Shown here piece after piece: positions 39,004-46,133 of a DNA stretch of 64,000 nucleotides. The first letter of the stretch is position 1. Each line of letters begins with the position of its first letter. The notes below the pieces were generated by a model, which worked only from the letters and a program-made list of their open reading frames with translations, made no database searches and had not been told where the DNA came from. The position numbers and the translations under genes are program-made. Source of the DNA: JASLEW01 sp035544875 (GTDB taxonomy: Bacteria; Acidobacteriota; Thermoanaerobaculia; Multivoradales; UBA5704). The DNA is taken from the NCBI GenBank assembly GCA_035544875.1, contig DASZZP010000079.1, positions 1-64,000 of the forward strand, read 5' to 3'.

Positions 39004-40559
39004 TGGCGCGCTTCGTCTGCATTCACGGCCACTTCTACCAGCCGCCGCGCGAGAACCCGTGGCTGGAAGGACTGGAGGCGGTCGAGGCCGAGTCCTCGGC
39101 CGCTCCGTACCATGACTGGAACGAGCGCATCAGCGCCGAGTGCTACGCCCCCAACGCCGCTTCCCGCATCCTCGACGGCAGCGGCTGCATCGCGCGGCTG
39201 GTCAACAACTACGCCCTGATCAGCTTCGATTTCGGCCCCACCCTGCTGAGCTGGCTCGAGGCGCACCAGCCCGCCGTCTACCGCGCGGTGCTCGCGGCCG
39301 ACCGCGAGAGCCGCGAGCGCTTCTCCGGCCACGGCTCGGCGCTCGCGCAGCCTTACAACCACATGATCCTGCCGCTCGCCAGCCGGCGCGACAAGGCGAC
39401 CCAGATCCGCTGGGGGCTGTACGACTTCGAGCGCCGCTTCGGCCGCCCGGCCGAGGGCGCCTGGCTGCCCGAGACGGCGGTCGACAGCGAAAGCCTCGAG
39501 CTGCTCGCCGCCTTGGGCGTCCGCTTCACCATCCTCGAGCCGCAGCAGGCGGCATCCGCCGTCGACACCACCCGCCCCTACCGGCTGGCGCTGCCGTCGG
39601 GCCGCGGCATCGCCGTCTTCTTCTACGACGCCGCCATCTCGCGGGCGGTGGCCTTCGAGCGCCTGCTGGCGAGCGGCGAGGCCTTTGCCGAACGCCTGCT
39701 CGCCGCTTTCCCCGCGGCCGGCGCCGGCGACCAGCTGGTCCACGTCGCCACCGACGGCGAGACCTACGGCCACCACCACCGGCACGGCGAGATGGCGCTC
39801 TCCTATGCCCTCCAGCGGCTGGCTTCGGCCGGCGGCGCATCGCTCACCAACTACGGCGAGTACCTGGCCGCCCACCCGCCCGAGCAGGAGATCGAGATCG
39901 TCGAGGCGAGCTCCTGGAGCTGCGCCCACGGCGTCGAGCGCTGGCGCGACGACTGCGGCTGCCGGACGGGAGGCGGCCCGGCGTGGAACCAGGCCTGGCG
40001 CGCACCGCTGCGCACCGCCCTGGACGCGCTGCGCGACGAGCTGGCCCCGCTCTACGAAGCGGCGGCGGGGGAGATCTTCAGCTCGCCCTGGGCGGCGCGC
40101 GACGCCTACATCGAGGTGGTTCTGGACCGCTCGCCGGCGTGCGTCGACGCCTTCCTGGCGCGCCAGGCGGGTGGGCGGAGGCTCGCCGGCGCCGAGCGCG
40201 AGCGCGCCCTGAAGCTGCTCGAGCTGCAGCGCCACGCCATGCTCATGTACACCAGCTGCGGCTGGTTCTTCAGCGACCTGGCGGGCATCGAGACCGTGCA
40301 GATCCTGCGCTACGCCGGCCGCGCCGTGGAGCTCGCCGGCGAGCTCTTCGCCTCGCCTGGCGCCGCCCCCGGAGCCCCCGGCGACGGCCCTGCCCCAGGC
40401 AACCCCGGAACCGCCGGCCCATCCGACGACCACCGCAATCCCTTCGAGCGCGACCTGTTGCGGCGCCTGGCCTGGGCGCGCAGCAACGACCCGCTGGCCG
40501 GCAGCGGCCGCGACCTCTATCTCGCTGCGGTCCGCCCGGCCGCCAGGACACCAGCCTGA
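39003..40559 (+). CDS. Glycoside hydrolase family 57 protein (DUF3536)
   Basis: Encodes 518 residues. The GH57 barrel opens with FVCIHGHFYQPPRENPWLE; other motifs are SFDFGPTLLSWLE, the probable nucleophile region GAWLPETAVDSESLELLA, and HVATDGETYGHHHRHGEMAL. The DUF3536 part includes AHGVERWRDDCGC and MLMYTSCGWFFSDLAGIETVQILRYAGRA. GH57 enzymes are retaining alpha-glucan hydrolases or transferases; DUF3536 members are commonly found beside glgE/treS genes, so a glucan-processing role is likely. The stop codon TGA (40557-40559) lies inside the anticodon loop of a tRNA 3' half, so the last few residues and the stop may derive from a recombination event. Confidence 0.9.
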   Translation: MARFVCIHGHFYQPPRENPWLEGLEAVEAESSAAPYHDWNERISAECYAPNAASRILDGSGCIARLVNNYALISFDFGPTLLSWLEAHQPAVYRAVLAADRESRERFSGHGSALAQPYNHMILPLASRRDKATQIRWGLYDFERRFGRPAEGAWLPETAVDSESLELLAALGVRFTILEPQQAASAVDTTRPYRLALPSGRGIAVFFYDAAISRAVAFERLLASGEAFAERLLAAFPAAGAGDQLVHVATDGETYGHHHRHGEMALSYALQRLASAGGASLTNYGEYLAAHPPEQEIEIVEASSWSCAHGVERWRDDCGCRTGGGPAWNQAWRAPLRTALDALRDELAPLYEAAAGEIFSSPWAARDAYIEVVLDRSPACVDAFLARQAGGRRLAGAERERALKLLELQRHAMLMYTSCGWFFSDLAGIETVQILRYAGRAVELAGELFASPGAAPGAPGDGPAPGNPGTAGPSDDHRNPFERDLLRRLAWARSNDPLAGSGRDLYLAAVRPAARTPA

Positions 40560-40600
40560 AAATCACGGGGTCGGCGGTTCAATTCCGTCCCTGGGCACCA
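40556..40600 (+). other. 3' half of a tRNA-Phe-like gene (attachment-site-like remnant)
   Basis: Exact canonical spacing from tRNA position 32 to 76: anticodon loop CTGAAAA (anticodon GAA at 40558-40560), anticodon 3' stem TCACG, five-base variable loop GGGTC, T-stem GGCGG / CCGTC with T-loop TTCAATT, acceptor 3' strand CCTGGGC, discriminator A and encoded CCA (40598-40600). The 5' half is missing: the upstream bases code for the GH57 C-terminus and do not pair with the acceptor or anticodon stem. Such 3' halves mark integrase attachment sites in tRNA genes. Confidence 0.8.
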
Positions 40601-41186
40601 GGTAAGCATATCTATATCAACAGTTTGGCGAAATCAGCCGAGTCCTCGTCAAGAGGCCGAGCAAACCCAGAGCAAACGGTTGGGATCCAAGACCAGCGTA
40701 GTCCGTAGCAGCAAGCGCCTCGTTTCTTCGGGAGGACGGCCATCCGACCCGACTCGGGTGAGTGGCGGGAAGGTTGCGCCCTCCTCGCGTATCATTCCCC
40801 GGCGAGGGTAGGTGTTCGGCCCGCGTCTTTGGTTTGCCCCTCGTCGCCAGCAGGGGCGGTCGACTCAAGGCTACCGCCCATAGCTCGATGGCACTGGGCG
40901 CCGGACGCTGAGAATCGCTCAGAAAGGGCGTTTCTGACTATCCGCGATTCATGCCCATATGCCCAGAAGAGCAGTGCTGAAGAGGCGGCGACATGACGCC
41001 CGACGAGTACGTCGAATCGATTCTCACAAAGTACGCCGAGCCCCGTGGGCCAAACTCCCGGAGCCCAGAGAGGACCTGACAGGGATCGTCGTCGAGTAGC
41101 CGCCTTTGCTGGCGAGCTCCTTGCACCATCCCGGAGAGAAGCTCGGCGAGGCAGTCTCGCCGTACGTCCGGGAGGTCGCTAAACCT
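40601..41186. other. 586-bp decayed region after the tRNA half
   Basis: Less GC-biased than its surroundings in places and with no intact gene. It holds short frames only, including two segments that resemble the N-terminus of a nucleotidyltransferase (40993-41182). No integrase, transposase or inverted repeat was recognised. Consistent with the residue of a lost island next to an att-like site. Confidence 0.5.
40993..41182 (+). pseudogene. Possible decayed N-terminus of a nucleotidyltransferase gene
   Basis: ATG 40993 opens MTPDEYVESILTKYAEPRGP followed by NSRSPERT and a stop. About 45 bp later another frame reads HPGEKLGEAVSPYVREVAK. Joined, these resemble the N-terminus of bacterial nucleotidyltransferases of the CD-NTase-related kind (D-Y-x-x-x-I-L-x-K-Y...GPxSPxExL...PxIxxWA), from memory. 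The two parts are out of frame and flanked by the 8-bp repeat TCCCGGAG (41056-41063 and 41129-41136). The catalytic G-S and D-x-D motifs are absent. Confidence 0.3.
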
Positions 41187-42086
41187 ATGAGAAAGAGCCA
41201 TTTCGCTGCCAGGACAGGTTTGGTGCTGGCGCTCGCGGCCAGTTCCACGGCCGCCGCCGCGGCGCTCCAGGTCATTGCTTTGCACACCCAAGTCGAGAAC
41301 CTCACCGCTTCGACGTCTGCCACCTTCGAGACCGGCGATGGGGTGCCGGTCAACGTCGGCGATCAGGTCAAGGTCAGCCTGATCGGCGCGGCCATGGTCA
41401 ACGGTGCCTCAGTCGACCGCGTCGTCAAGGCGCGGTTTGTCGTCGCCGCCGGCGGCGGCAACATCAGCCTCGACAGAACCGGTCCCGGCTGGGCGCTGGT
41501 CAACGTCAATGCCGCCGGCGGCAACGGCCTGGCCCAGCTGGGGTACGAGGTGGTCGGCGACTACCAGATGCATGCCGACCTCAAGAGCGGCCGCATCACC
41601 TTCAAGATCGGCGAGGCCGCCGCCAGGCGTGCGGCCGTCCAGCCGCCGGCGGGCCGCGAGGAGCGCCGCTGGCTCAAGGCGCAGAACCTCAACTCGATGC
41701 TCTATCAGGCCATCCTCGGCAGCGCCGCGACCGACGACGCCCAGAAGGCTGGGGACGCCGACCGCATCTACCTCGAGGGCTATGGCGGCGTGCTGAGCGT
41801 CGCCGCGTCGCTGGCGCGCCGCGCCGAGGACCTCGGTTTCGGCCGCGCCCCTGGGGCGCGCGGCTACCAGGAGCGCGACGTCGAGCGGGTGGGCGGCCTC
41901 TATCGCCATCTTCTGCACCGGCCGCAGGGCAACAGCGAGATGTGGGCCAACGACGGCGGCTTCCGCAACAACGTCGTGGCCCTGCATGAGAAGGGCCTCG
42001 GCGCGGTGGTCGACAGCGTCGTCAACGCGGTGGAGTTTCGTACCGCCAACCGCATCGAGCGCTTCGGTCCGCTCGAGCAGCGCTGA
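41187..42086 (+). CDS. Secreted protein of unknown function with DUF4214-like C-terminal segment
   Basis: Encodes 299 residues starting with a signal peptide (MRKSHFAARTGLVLALAASSTAAAAA). The N-terminal half is beta-rich (VNVGDQVKVSLIGAAMVNG, GPGWALVNVNAAGG); the C-terminal half is helical, with VGGLYRHLLHRPQGNSEMW and FRNNVVALHEKGLGAVVDSVVNA, reminiscent of the Y-x-x-L-L-x-R-x-P repeats of DUF4214/phycobilisome-linker-like domains. GGGAGG lies 11 bases before ATG 41187. An in-frame start at 41106 is upstream, but that segment looks like remnant sequence. No partner genes. Confidence 0.7.
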   Translation: MRKSHFAARTGLVLALAASSTAAAAALQVIALHTQVENLTASTSATFETGDGVPVNVGDQVKVSLIGAAMVNGASVDRVVKARFVVAAGGGNISLDRTGPGWALVNVNAAGGNGLAQLGYEVVGDYQMHADLKSGRITFKIGEAAARRAAVQPPAGREERRWLKAQNLNSMLYQAILGSAATDDAQKAGDADRIYLEGYGGVLSVAASLARRAEDLGFGRAPGARGYQERDVERVGGLYRHLLHRPQGNSEMWANDGGFRNNVVALHEKGLGAVVDSVVNAVEFRTANRIERFGPLEQR

Positions 42087-42720
42087 ACCCCGCGGCGGTA
42101 GGCGGTCCGCGCCCAATGACCTCCGCAGCCTCCGCGGGCACCCACCCGCCGGCGCCGCCGCCCTCACAGCAGCCGCCGGCGCATTTCCGAGTCCCCCTGC
42201 GACGAAAAGGGAAAGAGTTTCGTACCTTCTCATCTTACGAGCCCTGATCCCACCTGGCAAGCTCATGCATCCATAGAAGCTCCGCACGCATGAGCACCCG
42301 GGCAAGCCCAGTCGCCTTATCGCTCTGGCTCGATGGGCCGGCGCTCAACGAACCCGGCATGTGGAGGCCCGTTAGGTCGCTCCTCTCCATGGGGGGTCGA
42401 GATTGCGCTATCGCGCGTTGCCGGTCGCCGCGTCCGAGGCTTCACCGGGCGCGCTGGTGCCAGAACCTCGCCGCTCGTCGAACCGCTAGTTCCGCCGCCT
42501 CTCGTTGCGCAATCGAGAAGCTCCGCGCTGGCCAGTCGACGCCGAGCGCGGTCGCGGCGTCGAGGTAGCGCACCTGGCGAGCGCGGTGGGATAGGACTGG
42601 AAGCCGTGCTGCAGGACGATCCGCTCGTTGCCCTCGGCCCGCGAGCTTCGTGCAGTGGATGCGAAAGCGGCGGCAAGAGTCGAAGCGAGCGATAGAGTCC
42701 AACCTTGACGGTCATAGGTG
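42087..42720. other. 634-bp region with no recognised gene
   Basis: Holds a long-range inverted repeat GCTCATGC (42261-42268) / GCATGAGC (42288-42295) and only short frames on both strands, none with a recognisable domain. A minus-strand frame around 42442-42702 has a protein-like stretch (RYLDAATALGVDWPARSFSI) but no start signal; it may be an old gene remnant. Confidence 0.45.
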
Positions 42721-43197
42721 CTAGGGCGGCTGAGGAACGGTGGTCGCCTTGCCGGGCCGCCGCCGGCCGAGCCAGGAGTCGAAGCTCAGGAAGTCGCGCT
42801 CTGCGGGCGCGGCCAGCACGAAGGCGAGCAGGACGAGGCGCGGGAAGATGTGGTGGGTGGTGTCGAAGAGCGCGTCTTTCAGCAGGTGGCCGTAGGCGAC
42901 GACGACGAGGATGCCGCCCAGCGCGATGCCCGCCGCCCGCACCCGCAGGCCCAGGCACATCAGCGCTCCGGCGATCAGCTCGACGAAGGGGATGACGGCG
43001 CCGAGTGTCCACAGCAGCCAGACCGGGATCCAGCTGTCGGCGTAGGGCACGACGAAGAGCCGCCGCGCGTGCTCCAGCGGCCCCAAGTCGAACGTCTTCC
43101 ACCAGCCCGCCATGAAGAAGATCAGCCCGAGGACCCAGCGCACGAAGAAGATCGCCCAGCTCCAGCCGTCGGGGTGCCGCGCAGGCCGTTCGTCCAT
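42721..43197 (-). CDS. DoxX-family membrane protein
   Basis: Encodes 158 residues with four hydrophobic segments: IFFVRWVLGLIFFMAGWWK, a segment around WLLWTLGAVIPFVELIAGAL, IALGGILVVVAYGHLL and IFPRLVLLAFVLAA. The F-x-x-x-G-x-x-K helix 1 pattern and P-F-V-E-L-x-x-G are typical of DoxX/DoxD proteins, found in quinone or thiosulfate-linked and oxidative-stress contexts. Activity is not assigned. The start (ATG 43197) overlaps the stop of the EthD-like gene (ATGA), so the two are co-translated. Confidence 0.82.
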   Translation of the reverse strand: MDERPARHPDGWSWAIFFVRWVLGLIFFMAGWWKTFDLGPLEHARRLFVVPYADSWIPVWLLWTLGAVIPFVELIAGALMCLGLRVRAAGIALGGILVVVAYGHLLKDALFDTTHHIFPRLVLLAFVLAAPAERDFLSFDSWLGRRRPGKATTVPQPP

Positions 43198-43526
43198 CAC
43201 GCGTCGAAGCTGAACGTCTGCTCTTCTCCGATGAGGATGACCGGGGGGCCGCCGGTCGAGATCTTGGCGGCATGGGCCAGGGTTTCCTTGCCTCCCGCGG
43301 ACGCCGCGCAAGCCTGCAGCGCTGCCGGGTTCGGGAAGTGGATCTCCGCGATGCGGTAGAACGCCGGCTTGCCCTGAGGCGAGGCGGTGATCCTGGTCGC
43401 CACGAGCTTGGTCTTGCCGGCCAGTTTCTCAACCGCCATCGGGACGTGCTCTTGTTGATAAACCCGTTCGAAAGCCTCAACGTCCACAGGTGGCGGATAC
43501 ATTACTATGAGCTTGACCTCGGCCAT
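43197..43526 (-). CDS. EthD-family ferredoxin-like protein
   Basis: Encodes 109 residues. The opening VKLIVMYPPPVDVEAFERVYQQEHVPMA matches the EthD/dimeric alpha-beta barrel signature (L-x-x-x-P-x-D-x-x-x-F-x-x-Y...H-x-P). Members form dimers; some take part in ether or polyketide degradation, most are unassigned. AAAGGAG lies six bases before ATG 43526, which fixes the start over a longer upstream frame. Forms an operon with doxX. Confidence 0.85.
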   Translation of the reverse strand: MAEVKLIVMYPPPVDVEAFERVYQQEHVPMAVEKLAGKTKLVATRITASPQGKPAFYRIAEIHFPNPAALQACAASAGGKETLAHAAKISTGGPPVILIGEEQTFSFDA

Positions 43527-43551
43527 GAGATCTCCTTTGAGAAAAAGGGGT

Positions 43552-43998
43552 TTACGGCTCGTGGACCTCTTCAGCGGAGGGGAGGACGTCGAATCCCTCT
43601 CGAATCGCGGCGGTGCGCAGGCGGTCGTCCAGGCAGACGAAGCCAATGCCGGCGGTGCGCTCGTCACACCAGTCGCGGGCGGCGGCGAGCTGCAAAGCAT
43701 CGGCGGCGCGGAGGGCGTGGATGCCGACCAGGCGGACTGCCAGCTGGCGAAGCTCCTGGGTAGGCGGCACTTCGTCGGATCTTCCCAACAGGTCGGATAG
43801 CGACCGCCTGGCAGCGCGCTGGAATCGTTCGTCGATCTCGCCGGTACGCGCGGCGCGCGCCAGGGCGCCAGCGCACTCCACCGGGGTGCCCCACCAGATG
43901 CTCAGCTCAGGGTCGGCGCGGAGAATCGACGCAACGCGGTAGGCCGACGATTCGCGCAATGCGATGGCGATCAGCGCCGAGCTGTCCCAGAACTTCAG
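43552..43998 (-). CDS. VapC-type PIN-domain toxin, probable CTG start
   Basis: Encodes 148 residues if translation starts at CTG 43998, giving LKFWDSSALIAIALRE, where Asp5 is the first PIN catalytic acid. Other acids are Glu in TPVECAGALAR, Asp in ALRAADALQLAAA and Asp in FVCLDDRLR, so the PIN ribonuclease site is complete only with this start. The next in-frame start, TTG 43959, would remove Asp5. GGGAGGAGG sits four bases before CTG inside the last codons of the antitoxin gene, and CTGA overlaps the antitoxin stop. VapC toxins cleave tRNA or rRNA; target unknown. Confidence 0.82.
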   Translation of the reverse strand: MKFWDSSALIAIALRESSAYRVASILRADPELSIWWGTPVECAGALARAARTGEIDERFQRAARRSLSDLLGRSDEVPPTQELRQLAVRLVGIHALRAADALQLAAARDWCDERTAGIGFVCLDDRLRTAAIREGFDVLPSAEEVHEP

Positions 43999-44294
43999 TA
44001 GTCCTCCTCCCGCTCGGCGAGCAACGCCTTGAGGACGGCTCCGTTCGGATCTTCGGGGCGCCGGCGCAAGAACTGTTCGACCTCTTCAGGGCTCATCGGT
44101 CCCTTCGGGGCGAGGATCAGCCTGCCCTCCCGCACCTTTTTCGCGGTCCTCGCGGTGCGCGCCGTCTCGGGCAGCGGCTGGATGCGGGCGATCGGCAGGC
44201 CGCGCTCGGTGATGATCACCTCCTCGCCGGCCTTGACATGCGCCAGGTGCTCGGAAAGCTTGGCTTTGAGCACGGTAATGCTGACGGTCTTCAT
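43995..44294 (-). CDS. Phd/YefM-type antitoxin (VapB partner)
   Basis: Encodes 99 residues. The N-terminus SITVLKAKLSEHLAHVKAGEEVIITERGLPIARI is the prevent-host-death/YefM fold that binds DNA and the toxin; the rest is a flexible, charged tail ending in REEDY. It directly precedes the PIN toxin with overlapping stop and start. The promoter places the transcript start at or near the ATG, so translation may be leaderless. A palindrome in the -35 region is the likely autoregulatory operator. Confidence 0.9.
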   Translation of the reverse strand: MKTVSITVLKAKLSEHLAHVKAGEEVIITERGLPIARIQPLPETARTARTAKKVREGRLILAPKGPMSPEEVEQFLRRRPEDPNGAVLKALLAEREEDY

Positions 44295-44300
44295 GAAACC

Positions 44301-44329
44301 ACTCTAGTCCGATAGATCTGACCGGTCAA
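44301..44329 (-). promoter_or_regulatory. Toxin-antitoxin promoter with overlapping palindromic operator
   Basis: Minus strand: -35 TTGACC (44324-44329), 17-bp spacer, -10 TAGAGT (44301-44306), then six bases to the antitoxin ATG. The perfect palindrome TGACCGGTCA (44319-44328) overlaps the -35 box, as expected for repression by the antitoxin complex. Confidence 0.7.
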
Positions 44330-44397
44330 GTCTGATCGCGCTTCACCCCTCGGCCGGCGGGTTCCAGGCGGTGCCCATCGTCCCAGTCCAGCCGCGC

Positions 44398-45864
44398 TCA
44401 GAAGGCGTTGACGTCGATGAAGTTGTGGTTCTGGTGGGCGGTGTTGACGTAGTGGCGGATGGGGCAGGTGGAGCCCGGCGGCGAATCGACGCAGCCCGGG
44501 ATGAACTGCTTGATCTGCAAGTCGAAGGCGAGGTCGGTCATGCTGGCGACGAAGACCCAGAAGTGGCCGTTGACCGGCCGGCCGTCGAGGATCTTGACCG
44601 TGATCTCGACGTTGGCCGAGTCGAAGAGCCAGAAGTAGAGCGACTCGCCGAGGTTGACCGGCTCGACCGAGTGATCCTGGCCGGCCGGGTCGGTCCAGCG
44701 CAGAGAGACGGCAAACTGAGGCGGCAGGAAGCCGGGGCTGGGAAAGGGGTCGGCGAAAGTCTGCACCGCCAGCGGGGCGGGGTTCGGCGAGCCGGCGAGC
44801 GGCAGCACCGAGACGGTGTAGATCCCTTGCTCCGCGAGGCGGAGGAGCTCGAAACGCTGCAGCCAGCGACCCGCCGTGCAGCTGGGCGCTGGGATCTGCT
44901 GGATGATGATGTTGCCGTCCGGCTTCACCACCGGCTCTTGAAAGAACGGAGCGCAGGTGAAGGCGTCCGCGTTGCCCGACACGTCGATGACCACGCGGTC
45001 TGAGGTGGTGAGATAGCGCGGGTTGATCTCGAGCGCCAGCTGTTGCGACGCTCCGACCGCGGGCGCCGCGGCGCCAAAGGCCTCGACGTCGACGATGTTC
45101 TGATTGTGCGAGCCCAAGGAGGCGTAGGCGCGGTCACACCCGACCCCGATGGGCGTCGTGGCCGGCGAGGCCGGGGTCGCCGCCGCCGCCGACGGACATC
45201 GGGCCGCGAAGTCTAAGACCCGCAGAATGTAGGGGCGGTCGGTCATGCTGGCGGCAAAGAGCCAGAAGCGACCGTTGACCGCCCGCCCGTCGATGATCTT
45301 GACCGTGACCTCGACATTGGCGCTGTCGACGAAATAGAAGTAGCCCGACTCGTCGGTGAGCTTGACCGCGTTGCCGAGCGGCGCTTCCCCGAACTGCTCG
45401 AGACCGACGATGAAACGCGTGCCCCCGAGGCTGAGGAAGGGGAAGGTTGGTCCCACGACGAAAGCCAGCGCAGCGTAAGGCGATCCATTCACCTCGACGT
45501 CGACCGTGTACGAGCCGTAGGGAAGCTGTGGCAGCTCCACCCGCTGTCGCCAGGGCCCCGGTCCGCACGGCGGATCGAGCGGGATGGAGCCGCTGACGAC
45601 GATGGCGTTGCCGGTGACCACGGGCGACGCGAAGAACGGGGTGCAGGCCGGCGGGCCGCCGGTGATGACGAGCGCGAGCGGCGCACCCGCCTGCGGCTGA
45701 GGGGGGATGACGGCGACGTGGGGCGGGGGCGGCAGCGCGGCGTTTTGCCGTGCGGTCTCCGCGGCGTGCGCCGCCGGCGCGCCCAGGACGGGTGACCACG
45801 GGCTGCAGAGGCCCAGGACGAGCAGGCCCGCCAACCGGCGGACCGGGCGGCATGGTGATCGCAT
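44398..45864 (-). CDS. Secreted protein with two copies of an aromatic beta domain, unknown function
   Basis: Encodes 488 residues. The signal peptide (MRSPCRPVRRLAGLLVLGLCSPWSPVLGAPAAHA) is followed by two similar halves. Each has a strand-rich region with paired Cys (CTPFFASPVV / CAPFFQEPVV; GPWRQRVELPQL / GRWLQRFELLRL) and then a domain with YFYFVDSANVEVTVKIIDG or YFWLFDSANVEITVKILDG and FWLFAASMTD or FWVFVASMTD. The latter pattern is a divergent form of the C-terminal domain of the Calx-beta proteins. GGAAGGAG before ATG 45864 fixes the start; longer upstream frame lacks a signal. Function unknown. Confidence 0.8.
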   Translation of the reverse strand: MRSPCRPVRRLAGLLVLGLCSPWSPVLGAPAAHAAETARQNAALPPPPHVAVIPPQPQAGAPLALVITGGPPACTPFFASPVVTGNAIVVSGSIPLDPPCGPGPWRQRVELPQLPYGSYTVDVEVNGSPYAALAFVVGPTFPFLSLGGTRFIVGLEQFGEAPLGNAVKLTDESGYFYFVDSANVEVTVKIIDGRAVNGRFWLFAASMTDRPYILRVLDFAARCPSAAAATPASPATTPIGVGCDRAYASLGSHNQNIVDVEAFGAAAPAVGASQQLALEINPRYLTTSDRVVIDVSGNADAFTCAPFFQEPVVKPDGNIIIQQIPAPSCTAGRWLQRFELLRLAEQGIYTVSVLPLAGSPNPAPLAVQTFADPFPSPGFLPPQFAVSLRWTDPAGQDHSVEPVNLGESLYFWLFDSANVEITVKILDGRPVNGHFWVFVASMTDLAFDLQIKQFIPGCVDSPPGSTCPIRHYVNTAHQNHNFIDVNAF

Positions 45865-45889
45865 TGCGCGCTCCTTCCGGCGACTGTCC

Positions 45890-45919
45890 AATGCTATAAC
45901 AGCATTTGAATCCTGGCAA
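45890..45919 (-). promoter_or_regulatory. Promoter with dyad upstream of the 44398-45864 gene
   Basis: Minus strand: -35 TTGCCA (45914-45919), 17-bp spacer, -10 TAGCAT (45891-45896). The dyad AATGCT / AGCATT around a five-base centre (45890-45906) covers the -10 box and could be an operator. Confidence 0.5.
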
Positions 45920-46133
45920 GCCCCCGCCGGCTGCAATGGCGCCATACCATTGAAGGGCACCGCGCGCTCCGGGCAAAAGAGAAAAAAGCCGCGGCGTTCT
46001 CCCTGCGCCCGCCGGCGCGCGGTGGCCGCAATTTTCACAGGGTCGGGTTCGTGGCGCTTCGAGTCGCGGCAATCGCGGCAATCGCGGTGATTGGAGCAAT
46101 GGGGTATACACTCGGCTCACTAGGAGCCGCAGG

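Noticed and set aside
40525..40600. A complete tRNA gene
   Set aside because: Bases where the acceptor 5' strand should be do not match GCCCAGG, and no D-arm or anticodon 5' stem can be formed; only positions 32-76 are present.
42442..42702. An 86-codon minus-strand frame as a gene
   Set aside because: It has no ribosome site, no recognisable domain and Arg-rich composition; treated as part of a gene-free region.
46069..46110. Iteron-like CGGCAATCG repeats plus TATACA before the first binding-protein gene as a replication or operator site
   Set aside because: Only two to three short units are present and no -35 box is correctly spaced; too weak to list as a feature.
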